Shown here piece after piece: positions 25,749 through 35,398 of a stretch of DNA of 64,000 nucleotides. Each line of letters opens with the position of its first letter. The stretch's first letter is position 1. This DNA comes from Aphanothece sacrum FPU1. GTDB lineage: Bacteria > Cyanobacteriota > Cyanobacteriia > Cyanobacteriales > Microcystaceae. The notes beneath the pieces were generated by a model, which saw nothing but the letters and a program-made list of their open reading frames with translations, was not told where the DNA came from and ran no database searches. The DNA is taken from contig NZ_BDQK01000015.1 in NCBI RefSeq assembly GCF_003864295.1, forward strand, positions 1-64,000, written 5' to 3'. A program made the position numbers and the translations under genes.

Positions 25749-25904
25749 TCAGAATTGTTGTTTTTTGACATATAGACAAGGATTCACTTTGAAAGCACCT
25801 AAAACCTGAAAAACTTTATTAGATATAGTTTGTCCATTAATTATAGGTTTTTTTTCATCCGTTGGAACAATCCATGAACTACTCTCACTAAAAACACAAT
25901 TCAT
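25749..25904 (-). CDS. Possible small ORF of 51 residues
   Basis: A minus-strand ATG reading MNCVFSESSSWIVPTDEKK and ending KKQQF, in the lexA to argF gap. It looks protein-like (WIVPTDEKKPIINGQTISNK) but has no clear ribosome-binding site and I recognise no family. It could be a real small protein or a gene remnant. Confidence 0.3.
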   Translation of the reverse strand: MNCVFSESSSWIVPTDEKKPIINGQTISNKVFQVLGAFKVNPCLYVKKQQF

Positions 25905-25976
25905 AGGACAGCTAGGCTAAGTTCGATAATTCTATCCTACTATGTAATCAATAGTCCTATAATTCTACGTTACTAT

Positions 25977-26897
25977 TTACTTAATACCTAATACACTCAC
26001 CATTAAGGCTTTTTGTGCGTGCATCCGATTTTCTGCCTGATCCCATACTCGTGAGTGTTTCCCTTCGATTACCTCCTCGGTAATTTCTTCTCCACGATGG
26101 GCTGGTAAACAGTGTAAAACGATCGCATCTTGATCTGCATGGCTTAACAAATCTTCATTTACCTGATAGGGAGAAAAGATCGGAATTCTTGACTCTGCGG
26201 AGGCTTCTTGCCCCATACTAGCCCAAACATCCGTATACAACACATGAGAGCCTTTAACGGCTTCTATAGGGTCATCTGTGAGGACAATTTCAAACCCCTC
26301 CACCCCTAATTTTTTTGCCTTTTCGACGATCATCGGATCTGGTTTATAAGCTTCAGGAGTCGCAACTCTGATTTTCATTCCCATTATAGCACCCCCAAGA
26401 ATCAAAGAATGGGCGACATTGTTACCATCCCCAAGATAAGTAACGGTCATCCCCTCAAGTTGTCCAAAACACTCCTGAATGGTCATTAAATCCGCTAAAA
26501 TCTGACAGGGATGTTCTAAGTCACTTAAGGCGTTAATAATGGGAATTTTGGCGTATTTGGCAAAGGTTTCTAAGTCTTCCTGTTTAAAGGTACGAACTGC
26601 GAGGATATCCAAATATCGATCTAAAACTCTTGCGGTGTCGGTAATGGGTTCCCCTCTCCCTACTTGGGTTACACTGGGGTTAAGATCAATTACTTGTCCC
26701 CCTAACTGATACATGGCCACGCTAAAGGAAACACGGGTACGGGTAGAGGCTTTATAAAACAAAAGTCCTAAGACTTTTTGACACATGGGCGATCGCTGTC
26801 CACTTTTGAGTAGGGCGGCTAATTCTAGTACCTCTACCATTTCGACCCTACTGAGATCACTAATTCCTAAGATATCCCGTCCAATTAAGCTTGTCAT
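25977..26897 (-). CDS. argF: Ornithine carbamoyltransferase
   Basis: 306 residues with KASTRTRVSFSVAM (carbamoyl-phosphate site), HPCQILADLMT, and HCLPAHRGEEI (ornithine site). It converts ornithine and carbamoyl phosphate to citrulline in arginine synthesis; argD, also in this window, acts earlier. Single gene in the cytosol. Confidence 0.97.
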   Translation of the reverse strand: MTSLIGRDILGISDLSRVEMVEVLELAALLKSGQRSPMCQKVLGLLFYKASTRTRVSFSVAMYQLGGQVIDLNPSVTQVGRGEPITDTARVLDRYLDILAVRTFKQEDLETFAKYAKIPIINALSDLEHPCQILADLMTIQECFGQLEGMTVTYLGDGNNVAHSLILGGAIMGMKIRVATPEAYKPDPMIVEKAKKLGVEGFEIVLTDDPIEAVKGSHVLYTDVWASMGQEASAESRIPIFSPYQVNEDLLSHADQDAIVLHCLPAHRGEEITEEVIEGKHSRVWDQAENRMHAQKALMVSVLGIK

Positions 26898-27124
26898 CGT
26901 CTTTTTCTTATCAAATTAAGGATATTATTATATGGGCTACCTTGAGCATCACTCTTAATTCGTAATTCATAATTCATAATTGATAATTTTTGTTGATAAC
27001 CGAACCTGTGCTGACGGGTTTTACTATAATTCTAGCTTTTCATAAAATTCACATTTCGTTACAATGAGATTAAGCAAACAGTGAAACGATTAAAATTTCC
27101 CTGATAAAATAGGAGGTTATTCAG

Positions 27125-28249
27125 ATGAATAACAATATACGAGTCGGCACTTTATTTGGCATTCCTTTTTATGTTAATCCCTCTTGGTTTTTAGTCTTAG
27201 GATTAGTTACTTTGAGTTATGGGGGACAATTAGCTTTATTCCCACAGTTGAATGGTATAGTTCCTTGGATTTTAGGATTTATCACAGCGTTATTATTATT
27301 TGCGTCTGTGGTTGCCCATGAATTAGGTCATAGTTTTGTCGCTATTTCTCAAGGCATAGAAGTCAAGTCTATTACTTTATTTTTGTTTGGTGGATTAGCC
27401 AGTTTAGAGAAAGAATCTAAAACTCCTTTAGAAGCTTTTTTAGTAGCGATCGCTGGGCCAGGGGTTAGTTTATTAATATTTGCCTTACTAACCGTAATTC
27501 TCAGTAATTTTGCCTTTTCTTTACCCGCAACCGCCATTCTTTCTTTGTTAGCTTCAATTAATTTAATTTTGGGATTATTTAACTTAATTCCTGGCTTACC
27601 TTTAGACGGTGGTAACATTGTTAAATCTTTAGTTTGGCAAATTACAGGTAATCCCAATAAAGGGGTAATTTTTGCTAGTCGTATCGGTCAAATATTTGGT
27701 TGGTTAGCCATTGTTATTGGTGGGTTAGCGATTTTAGGAATTAGTCAAATTGGTAATTTTTGGACATTATTAATTGGCTTTTTCCTCTTACAAAATGCCG
27801 GACTATCTGCCCAATCTGCTAAAATTCAAGATACCTTAAATGGTTATACTGCCGAGGATGCGGTTATTCCTAATAGTCCTATTGTCTCAGCAGATTTAAG
27901 TGTCAGAGAATTTGTTAATGATTATGTAATTGGTAAAAATCAATGGACAAAGTTTCTTGTTACTAATAATGAGGGCGAATTATTAGGAGTGCTGGAGATC
28001 GAATCTTTAAAGAAAGTTCCTACTTCTCAATGGACAGAAATTATGCTTAAAGAAATTCTGCAACCCATTGATAATTTAAGCACTATTCCTGCTAATCAAT
28101 CCCTGTTAGAAGTAGCTCAATTACTAGAAAAAGAACCGCAACAACAATTAACAGTAATTCGAGATAATGGAGTAGTTGTAGGATTACTAGAAAAAGGCTC
28201 AATTATTCGGTTCTTACAACAAAAACAAACCCAAATTAAAACAGCATAA
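27125..28249 (+). CDS. Site-2 protease (M50 family) with CBS domains
   Basis: 374 residues. Six membrane helices carry the zinc site HELGH (65-69) and the third ligand in LPLDGG (Asp161). A C-terminal CBS pair (about 245-370) follows. These intramembrane metalloproteases cut membrane-bound regulators; the CBS pair probably senses adenylate nucleotides. Strong ribosome-binding site AGGAGG eight bases before ATG. Substrate unknown. Confidence 0.92.
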   Translation: MNNNIRVGTLFGIPFYVNPSWFLVLGLVTLSYGGQLALFPQLNGIVPWILGFITALLLFASVVAHELGHSFVAISQGIEVKSITLFLFGGLASLEKESKTPLEAFLVAIAGPGVSLLIFALLTVILSNFAFSLPATAILSLLASINLILGLFNLIPGLPLDGGNIVKSLVWQITGNPNKGVIFASRIGQIFGWLAIVIGGLAILGISQIGNFWTLLIGFFLLQNAGLSAQSAKIQDTLNGYTAEDAVIPNSPIVSADLSVREFVNDYVIGKNQWTKFLVTNNEGELLGVLEIESLKKVPTSQWTEIMLKEILQPIDNLSTIPANQSLLEVAQLLEKEPQQQLTVIRDNGVVVGLLEKGSIIRFLQQKQTQIKTA

Positions 28250-28265
28250 CCGATAAAAGATTTTG

Positions 28266-28427
28266 ACACATTGAAATGTGTAGTTATCAAAACAAAGCCC
28301 GCCTTCGCGGGCTAATTTATTTGTTAATATTAAATATTAATCACAGATGTTGACACATTAAAATGTGTAGCTATCAAAACAAAGCCCGCCTTCGCGGGCT
28401 AATTTATTTGTTAATATTAAATATTAA
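28266..28427. repeat. Family D hairpin element, two tandem copies (inverted orientation)
   Basis: Two copies of a unit with TGACACATT(g/a)AAATGTGTAG and AGCCCGCCTTCGCGGGCT followed by TAATTTATTTGTTAATATT. Reverse orientation of the pair at 23863. It lies between the protease and tsaB and could attenuate transcription. Confidence 0.88.
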
Positions 28428-28489
28428 AAGCCTAGGTCGCTAGGCTTAGTTTATATAGCCTCAGCCTTTAGGCTGAAGGAGTCTAAAAG

Positions 28490-29119
28490 ATGGAATTATA
28501 TGGCCTTGCACTTCATACAACAAGTTCTCAGTTAGGACTAGGATTAAGTAATTTTTTAGGTGAAATAACTTATCAAACTTGGGATATAGATCGGGAATTA
28601 TCCAATTATTTACATCTTCATTTACAAGAATTTATCAAACCGAAAACTTGGCAAAATTTAGAATATATTGTAGTTGCTAAAGGGCCAGGAAGTTTTACCA
28701 GCACTCGTATCGGAGTTGTTACAGCCCGTACCTTAGCACAACAATTAAACTTACCTTTATTGGGTATTTCCACTTTAAAAGCTTTTGCTTGGTCACAAAA
28801 AGATAATTATTCTCCTCATGGTTTGATTCCCGTACAAATGAAAGCATCACAAGGCAAATTATATGTAGCCATTTATCAGCTAACAAGCGATGAAAAAAAA
28901 TTGATAACATATCTAGAAGATCAGGTTATGACCCCTGAAACTTGGCAACAAACCTTAGAAAAATCAATAATTAGTCATCCCCCGGCCATAGCCTCTGAGC
29001 AATTAGGCATAACTGTTCAGAGTTTATTAGAATTAGGGTATAATCAGTGGCAACAGGGAGAATCTCCCCACTGGTCAGAAATTATGCCCTTTTATGGAAT
29101 GTCAGTAACCGTTAATTAA
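28490..29119 (+). CDS. tsaB: tRNA threonylcarbamoyladenosine biosynthesis protein TsaB
   Basis: 209 residues, ASKHA-fold, starting LALHTTSSQLGLGL with VVAKGPGSFTSTRIGVVTARTLA, the TsaB signature. TsaB binds TsaD and is needed for t6A37 formation on ANN-decoding tRNAs. Single gene downstream of a family D element pair. Confidence 0.92.
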   Translation: MELYGLALHTTSSQLGLGLSNFLGEITYQTWDIDRELSNYLHLHLQEFIKPKTWQNLEYIVVAKGPGSFTSTRIGVVTARTLAQQLNLPLLGISTLKAFAWSQKDNYSPHGLIPVQMKASQGKLYVAIYQLTSDEKKLITYLEDQVMTPETWQQTLEKSIISHPPAIASEQLGITVQSLLELGYNQWQQGESPHWSEIMPFYGMSVTVN

Positions 29120-29191
29120 GATTTTCAGACAGGTTCGATAGAATCAAATCTTATGTACTTATGGCGATAAGTAAAACTGATATTTCGTAGA

Positions 29192-29267
29192 TTCGTAGGG
29201 TGGGTTAGACGCGGCAACGATTTTGAGGGAAAATTAATAAGATTTAGGGCGCGTCGTAACCCACCAT
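29192..29267. repeat. Family C inverted-repeat element
   Basis: TTCGTAGGGTGGGTTAGACG and GCGTCGTAACCCACCAT as inverted ends, as at 1830 and 9802. Intergenic after tsaB. Confidence 0.8.
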
Positions 29268-29384
29268 GTTAAAGATTATAATTTTATTGGCGAATATTAC
29301 AAATGCCATGCCCCTACATATTAACTAATAGGCTTTGAATGTAGTATGCTGATAACTATTGAATTGTGAGAAGTGATACCACCA

Positions 29385-30785
29385 ATGAATCAACTATCTT
29401 CACCGGGAAACCATCCCATAGTAAAATATCTTAAACGTCGTTTTCTTAAACAAAGCTTAAGCTTAATTAGTGGTGTTAGTATTGTGACCAGTGGCTTAGG
29501 ATGGACACAAGCGATCGCTTCGACTGACATTTTAGTCATTCCTGATACGGCCGCTCCTGCACCAAAATTTGAATCAGCACCTTCGAGTCCGGTGAAAGTT
29601 CCTAAAGCCTCTGTTTATCAAAATTTTAATAGCTCTCCAGCCACTAAACCTGTCATATCAGATACAGTTGCTAAACCAGATGTTCCTAAATTCTCCCCCA
29701 AACCTTCGGGTTTTCAACAAAGAGTGGCCCCCATCTCTAGAGTTAAACTGGCGGCCCCTAAAATTTTACCCCCAACTGCTCCGAAAGCTAATAATCCTGT
29801 TCTGCTAAATCAGACGGTAGCCCCGATTTCACCCCAAACCATTCAACTCGCTCCTTCTGGCATCAGTCAAGGAAAAAATAGCTATATTGATACTACATCT
29901 TATGGTGGTTCTCCAAGTAAAGTAATTCTGACAGAGCGAGGCAGTGGATGTCAAACCATTTCCCAAAACGGACAGTTATCCCAAGGGGGTTGTGGAAGAG
30001 TGGCCAAGGCCCAACCGACTCCCAGATATAACGAAGCTTTCACCCCTCGTCGGGTTAACTTAGCTACCCGTCAGGTAAACTCTCCAGTACGACTGGCTCA
30101 AGCTTATCCGTCGGTCGGAATGGTACAACGTTCTCCTGTTACTATACAACCCCTACGTCTGAAATCTCAACCTATTACCTCAGACCAAGTAGTAAGCTTA
30201 CAACCTGTTACTCGACAAGGATTATCTATTGGACTAGAACCAGTTCCTCGTTATAATCGCTCAGCCACTCTTTATGCTGCCTATCAAGGGCAAAATGTCC
30301 CCCAAGCTCAAGCTAAAACCGATTTAATCTATCCTATCCCTATCGTTGCTAGTATTACATCGGCCTTTGGTTGGCGGGTTCATCCCATTGCCGGGACGGG
30401 TCGAATACACCAAGGAACAGATATTGGTGCGCCTTTAGGAACACCAGTTTTAGCGGCTTATGCTGGAGAAGTGGCCATGGCCGACTGGAGTGGGGGTTAT
30501 GGGTTAATGGTGGTGTTACGTCACTTAGAAGGAACCCAAGAGTCGCGTTATGCACACTTATCTGAGGTTTATGTCCAACCTGGTGAAACGGTGGAACAAG
30601 GAACGGTCATCGGACGAGTTGGAAGTACAGGTTATTCTACGGGGCCTCATCTTCATTTTGAATGGCGACACTTAACTGAGCAAGGTTGGGTCGCTGTGGA
30701 TGCTGGAGTTCATTTAGAATATGCTTTAGATAATTTAATGCGTTCCATGCAGTTGGCCCAACAAACTCCCAAGTCTGAAGGATAA
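29385..30785 (+). CDS. M23-family peptidoglycan endopeptidase
   Basis: About 466 residues; ATG 29385 is preferred, GTG 29373 is possible. A signal-anchor helix (about 30-48) is followed by a long Pro/Ala-rich, low-complexity region (about 50-310). The LytM/M23 domain has IHQGTDIGAPLGTPVLAA (zinc His and Asp) and STGYSTGPHLHFEWR. Predicted periplasmic zinc endopeptidase acting on peptide cross-links, or an activator of amidases. The proline-rich linker may span the thick cyanobacterial wall (inference). Confidence 0.9.
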   Translation: MNQLSSPGNHPIVKYLKRRFLKQSLSLISGVSIVTSGLGWTQAIASTDILVIPDTAAPAPKFESAPSSPVKVPKASVYQNFNSSPATKPVISDTVAKPDVPKFSPKPSGFQQRVAPISRVKLAAPKILPPTAPKANNPVLLNQTVAPISPQTIQLAPSGISQGKNSYIDTTSYGGSPSKVILTERGSGCQTISQNGQLSQGGCGRVAKAQPTPRYNEAFTPRRVNLATRQVNSPVRLAQAYPSVGMVQRSPVTIQPLRLKSQPITSDQVVSLQPVTRQGLSIGLEPVPRYNRSATLYAAYQGQNVPQAQAKTDLIYPIPIVASITSAFGWRVHPIAGTGRIHQGTDIGAPLGTPVLAAYAGEVAMADWSGGYGLMVVLRHLEGTQESRYAHLSEVYVQPGETVEQGTVIGRVGSTGYSTGPHLHFEWRHLTEQGWVAVDAGVHLEYALDNLMRSMQLAQQTPKSEG

Positions 30786-30811
30786 ATCTTGATGATTGTG
30801 TTAACTTTTGT

Positions 30812-30856
30812 AAATACCTCAAAATGTTTGTTAACAAAAGTTTTGAGGTATTTTTT
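30812..30856. terminator. Bidirectional hairpin terminator between the M23 peptidase gene and rimK
   Basis: AAATACCTCAAAA (30812-30824) pairs with TTTTGAGGTATTT (30841-30853), followed by TTTT on the plus strand and preceded by A's for the minus strand. It lies just past the peptidase stop and about 120 bases beyond the convergent rimK stop. Confidence 0.8.
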
Positions 30857-30976
30857 CAATTAAGTAATGTTTACAATGCTAGATGCCTGAGTTCGACATA
30901 AGGTAGTTTAATGGGCAACTTAAAAGAATTTGGTTTTTGGGGGATTAAAATTGTTTCTCATCACTCCATCACCCCA

Positions 30977-31882
30977 TCACCCCTGAATGCGATCGCGGGT
31001 ATTCTCTAAAGGAGCATTTTTCTCTAAAAATTCGATAATTTTGGTGGCCACATCTACACCTGATGCAGCTTCAATACCCTCTAAACCAGGAGAAGAATTG
31101 ACTTCCATGACCACTGGCCCATGATTAGAGCGTAACATATCAACCCCGGCCACCCTTAACCCCATAGATTTAGCGGCTCGAATGGCGGTACTGCGTTCTT
31201 CAGGGGTGAGTTTAATGGTAGAAGCTTGTCCCCCCCTGTGTAAATTAGATCTAAAGTCACCTTCGGCCCCTTGACGTTTCATGGCGGCCACCACTTTGCC
31301 CCCAATGACAAAACAGCGAATATCAACCCCGGCCGCTTCTTTAATAAATTCTTGTACTAAAATATTAGCATCTAACTGACGAAAAGCTTCAATGACAGAC
31401 TTAGCGGCTTGATGGGTTTCGGCTAAAACGACCCCAATACCTTGAGTGCCTTCTAATAGTTTAATGACTACAGGCGCACCCCCAACTGATTCTAACAACC
31501 CTTCAATATCTTGGGTAGCATGGGCAAACCCAGTGACAGGTAAACCTATACCATCCCGGGCCAAAAGTTGTAAACAGCGTAGTTTGTCACGAGAACGGGA
31601 AATCGCCTGGGATTCATTGGCACTGAACACCCCCATAACTTCAAACTGACGCACTACAGCAGTGCCGTAAAAGGTCTTAGAGGCAGCAATACGAGGAATC
31701 ACCACATCAACACTTTCTAAGGGCTGACCATTGTAAAAAACGGCGGGTTTATGGGAAGTAATGTTCATGTAACAGCGTAAGTAATTAATCACCCGCATTT
31801 CATGGCCTAAGGCTTCTCCAGCTTCTTTGAGTCTTTTAGTAGAGTATAACGAGGCATCTTGAGATAAAATGGCGATTTTCAT
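30977..31882 (-). CDS. rimK: RimK-family ATP-grasp ligase (ribosomal protein S6 glutamate ligase)
   Basis: 301 residues, ATP-grasp fold, with [39 protein letters not shown] and [14 protein letters not shown], close to RimK of E. coli in length and motifs. RimK adds glutamates to the C terminus of S6. In cyanobacteria the true substrate may differ. It converges with the M23 gene. Confidence 0.9.
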   Translation of the reverse strand: MKIAILSQDASLYSTKRLKEAGEALGHEMRVINYLRCYMNITSHKPAVFYNGQPLESVDVVIPRIAASKTFYGTAVVRQFEVMGVFSANESQAISRSRDKLRCLQLLARDGIGLPVTGFAHATQDIEGLLESVGGAPVVIKLLEGTQGIGVVLAETHQAAKSVIEAFRQLDANILVQEFIKEAAGVDIRCFVIGGKVVAAMKRQGAEGDFRSNLHRGGQASTIKLTPEERSTAIRAAKSMGLRVAGVDMLRSNHGPVVMEVNSSPGLEGIEAASGVDVATKIIEFLEKNAPLENTRDRIQG

Positions 31883-32367
31883 CGTTTTCCTTAATTTTAA
31901 TCGTTAAAACCCTTAACGAAATTCCAACCCATCAAACATCACAGAGGTTAAAGGCAACAGCCTCGGTAATTCTATCAGGAGATCATACCTTATGGCTCAG
32001 AACATAAGAACTCATCTTAAAAAATGGAACTATGAACCTAGAATAATTTATCAATGTAAATCTTAGTGATTTGTTATTGTATACATTATCTTATACATTA
32101 ACTTATACATCGTATACATTAACTTATACATTGATGAGATATGAGAGATATTAACTCAAATTATCAGAGGAAAAAATGTCTTAAGCAACACGAAAGTTAT
32201 GACAAATTCCTTTTATAGCAATGCTTTTGGCAACTTAAATATTTAATTTATTGCTATTTAGTACGTATGATCAAAAAAATTGAGATTACCCTTGACAATT
32301 ATGAAATTTATTTTTATATTGATTAGTGTATTCACTTAAAATGTACTGTAGGAGCAAAAATTTAAAG
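31883..32367. repeat. Upstream region with a direct repeat TATACATTAACTTATACAT
   Basis: Between rimK and the first PEP-CTERM gene. About 32090-32135 carries two head-to-tail copies of the unit ATACATTAACTTATACAT. It may be regulatory for the downstream gene. No ORF supported. Confidence 0.5.
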
Positions 32368-33180
32368 ATGAAAAATTTACTGAAGCCGGTTGTAGTATTT
32401 TCCGGTATTATGCTTAGTGCTGTATCCGGTGTTGGTACTGCCCAAGCTGGAATTTTAACTCCCCCTCCCCCTGACTCAACTGCTGCTTTTTCACCAGTTG
32501 TAAACGTCGGTGCTTCAGGAGTAAGGGTTAAGTTTTTGGCGGCTAGTACTTGTCCCGTTGTTGGTTTCGCTGGTGTTTGTGACGCTTCTGGTGGCGCGAA
32601 TGATGGTTCTTTAGTCCCCGAAGTAAGTACTTTTGACTTTTTGCCCCCATCAGGTTCTGGATATGGCGAGTTCAAAGTAGATAACAGTCAACCCGATCCC
32701 ACCAACTCTTTCTCTAGTGCTAGAGGTGGCAGAATAAAAGACTTTGTTCTACCTTTCTTAGGACAAGGTGAGCGACTAAACTTAAATCTACCTGTTAATA
32801 TCACTGCATTCCTTGATTTTGATCCGACGGGTGGGGATGCCGTTATGGATACATTTGATGCAACCACACTCACAAGCGTTGTCTTCCAATCTACATCGCC
32901 CAATTCTGCCGTAGCTCAATTTAGTTTCAATGGAATTTACCACATCGATGGTCAGACGTTTAGTGGAACAGTTAACATCTCTCAACCTATCAGTGGCATC
33001 GATGCTCTCGAAGTTATCAGACGAGCACGCAGAACTAACGGCTTTCTTACAAGCTATTCTGGTCAGACCACTGTTGTTCCTGAACCCCTAACCATGTTAG
33101 GAGCAGGAGCAGCCTTTGGGTTTGGCTCTTTCTTTAAGCGCAAAATCTCTAAAACAAAAAAAGGTGATAAAGCCGCTTAG
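32368..33180 (+). CDS. PEP-CTERM sorted exported protein, family 1
   Basis: About 270 residues from ATG 32368; earlier in-frame ATGs at 32326 and 32341 lack a ribosome-binding site. A signal peptide (KPVVVFSGIMLSAVSG...AQA) precedes the mature domain. The C-terminal sorting tail has VPEP, a hydrophobic helix and KRK. PEP-CTERM proteins are processed by an exosortase and go to the surface or exopolysaccharide. A paralogue lies at 41002 (shared PPPP..STAAF, CPVVGFxGxC, LLPPSGSGYG, TAFLDFDP). No exosortase is in the window. Confidence 0.82.
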   Translation: MKNLLKPVVVFSGIMLSAVSGVGTAQAGILTPPPPDSTAAFSPVVNVGASGVRVKFLAASTCPVVGFAGVCDASGGANDGSLVPEVSTFDFLPPSGSGYGEFKVDNSQPDPTNSFSSARGGRIKDFVLPFLGQGERLNLNLPVNITAFLDFDPTGGDAVMDTFDATTLTSVVFQSTSPNSAVAQFSFNGIYHIDGQTFSGTVNISQPISGIDALEVIRRARRTNGFLTSYSGQTTVVPEPLTMLGAGAAFGFGSFFKRKISKTKKGDKAA

Positions 33181-33276
33181 GTTAAGTTGCTAACTCTGGC
33201 CTTGAATCTTCGTGTCAATTTATTGCGCGGAGATTCAACAACTAGAATCCATCTTTATGATGGAAGTGAAGTAAAG

Positions 33277-33885
33277 ATGCTACAAACACCAACCCAACCA
33301 GAAACCCTATCCCTTGAGTTACCAAGTGCGATCGCCCTTCACGTTACTCCAGAACAGTTCGAGGCACTCGCAGCAGCGAACCGTGACTTAAACCTAGAAC
33401 GTACAGCAGAAGGAGAATTAATCTTGAATCCACCCACGGGAGGGGAATCAGGTCGAAGAAATTTTAGCATTACTGGGCAACTTAATCGTTGGTGTGAAGA
33501 ACAGGAGGATTTAGGAGAAGGCTTTGACTCTTCCACTGGATTTAAGCTACCCAACGGGGCGAATCGATCTCCTGATGCTTCCTGGGTTAGTCGCAAACGT
33601 TGGCAATTACTTACTCCCCAACAGCGAAAAGGCTTTGTTGCCCTTTGTCCAGATTTTGTGGTCGAATTGCGCTCTGAATCCGACAGCCTCTCGAAACTAC
33701 AAGCCAAGATGCTAGAATACCTTGATAATGGAGCCAGTCTGGGATGGTTAATTGACCCCCAGAACAGACGGGTTGAGATTTATCGCCCTGGTAGGGATGT
33801 AGAATTGTTGGCAAATCCCACTGAACTGTCTGGGGAGGATGTACTGCCTGGGTTTGTTCTCAATCTAAGACGAATATTTACGTAA
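33277..33885 (+). CDS. Uma2-family (DUF820) putative restriction-endonuclease-fold protein
   Basis: About 203 residues from ATG 33277; the frame extends to 33187 without a good start. PDASWVSRKRW, CPDFVVELRSESDSLSKLQAKMLEYLDNGASLGWLIDP is the PD-(D/E)xK-like signature of Uma2 proteins (Asp...Glu-x-Arg/Lys), which are hugely expanded in cyanobacteria. Role unknown; nuclease activity is predicted by fold only. Confidence 0.88.
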   Translation: MLQTPTQPETLSLELPSAIALHVTPEQFEALAAANRDLNLERTAEGELILNPPTGGESGRRNFSITGQLNRWCEEQEDLGEGFDSSTGFKLPNGANRSPDASWVSRKRWQLLTPQQRKGFVALCPDFVVELRSESDSLSKLQAKMLEYLDNGASLGWLIDPQNRRVEIYRPGRDVELLANPTELSGEDVLPGFVLNLRRIFT

Positions 33886-33945
33886 AGATTGATTAAACAT
33901 ATTTTGTCAACAAAATAAATGGATAGCTACAGAACTACCTCCCTC

Positions 33946-35286
33946 TCACTTGGAAGTGTCAATAATGACATTTACTTGTAAGTTGGTTAATTGGGCAACC
34001 CGTTGACTATCTTTGGGGTTGAGGCGGATTTTAACTTCTACTACTCTAGCATCTGTATCAGCAGTTGGCTCAGTTCCTAACACTTTTTGTTTATCAACCT
34101 GTAACCCAATTTCTTCAACCCTTCCTTGTAACTCCCCGGCAACGCCATAGGTGGTAATGGTAGTGGTTTGTCCCTGACGTACTCGTGTTACATCACTTTC
34201 ATAAACCTCTGCTGTGACATACATTTGTGCAGTTTCTCCTAATTCGACAATGCCGTGATCTTGAATCATTTCTCCTGGCCAAGTATGGACTTTTAGGATT
34301 TGACCTGCTCTAGGGGCCTTCACGTAAGCAAAGGCTAAATTAGCTTCCGCTTGTTTAACCGCAACTTGAGCAGATGCCAGTTGACTTTGAGCCACTTGTA
34401 TATCCACAGGGCGCACTTCAGAAACAGAACTAAGCATAGCTTGATTTTCTGCAATTTGTGTCTGAAGGGTGGTAATGGTACGATTCAGATTAGCTTTAGC
34501 TGCATTAATTTGGTCTTGTAAGGTGCTAATAATGCGTTCTAGATTGGCTTCGGCTTCTTGTAATTGTTTTTGGGTAATTTCCTGTTGTAAACACACCCGA
34601 TCATATTCTTGCACCGATACTGCTCCATCTTGATGTAATGTTTGATAGCGTTGGCATTCAGTCGTATTATTGCGTAATTCTGCTTTTAATCGCTCAATGG
34701 TGGCTTGTTGGGTATTTCCCTCTCCGAGTAATTGGGCTTCTAGGTTAGCAATGGTAGATCGCTGTACGGCCATTTGTCCTTCTAACTCTGCTTGAGTACC
34801 TAAAAATCTGGCATTTTGGGCGTTAATATCCCCTTGTTTAGCTCCTGCTTTCACTTTAGCTAAATTAGCCTGAGCTATCCTTACCTGGGTTTTAGCTTGT
34901 TCTAAAGCTGATTGAAAGCGATCGCGGCTATCAAGAATGGCAATGAGTTGATTGACTTTAACTTGATCTCCCCGTTGAACTAGCAATTGATTGATCCGCG
35001 CCCCTTCTTGAAAAGCGGGAGCAGACACTTTGATAGTTTCTCCTTTAGGTTCTAAATAGCCTAATGCTGCTACTCCAGAAGGTGTTTGACTCTCTGGGGA
35101 TAGGGGAGAGGGGGAAGACTGGGCCAGTTGTTGGCGCATCAGAGGCATACCATAGAAGAAGAAACCGATGGCAAACAGTGTCCCCCATCCAGTAAAGGCC
35201 ATCAGCCATAAAAATCGGGGTAGTTTTTGGTTTTGTGTTGTCTCTGGCTTTCCCTGATATAACGACTTTCCTGGGTTTCCTAGCAT
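33946..35286 (-). CDS. devB: DevB-family (HlyD-like) membrane fusion protein of an ABC exporter
   Basis: 446 residues. An N-terminal membrane helix (about 28-50) is followed by a lipoyl/barrel-sandwich half (YLEPKGETIKVSAPAFQEGARI), a long coiled-coil hairpin (about 115-320), and a second half with APRAGQILKVHTWPGEMI. It forms the periplasmic bridge of a DevBCA-TolC glycolipid-type exporter. It lies downstream of devC, the reverse of the usual B-C-A order, and no devA ATPase follows. Confidence 0.9.
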   Translation of the reverse strand: MLGNPGKSLYQGKPETTQNQKLPRFLWLMAFTGWGTLFAIGFFFYGMPLMRQQLAQSSPSPLSPESQTPSGVAALGYLEPKGETIKVSAPAFQEGARINQLLVQRGDQVKVNQLIAILDSRDRFQSALEQAKTQVRIAQANLAKVKAGAKQGDINAQNARFLGTQAELEGQMAVQRSTIANLEAQLLGEGNTQQATIERLKAELRNNTTECQRYQTLHQDGAVSVQEYDRVCLQQEITQKQLQEAEANLERIISTLQDQINAAKANLNRTITTLQTQIAENQAMLSSVSEVRPVDIQVAQSQLASAQVAVKQAEANLAFAYVKAPRAGQILKVHTWPGEMIQDHGIVELGETAQMYVTAEVYESDVTRVRQGQTTTITTYGVAGELQGRVEEIGLQVDKQKVLGTEPTADTDARVVEVKIRLNPKDSQRVAQLTNLQVNVIIDTSK

Positions 35287-35398
35287 AAGTTGCTCTCCTG
35301 GATTTCTGACAAGATAGATTTAGTTGACCGCATCACCTAATAGAATGCCCTAAAATCCACATTTAACTACAATTTTGTTAAGAAGTGGTAAATGGAGA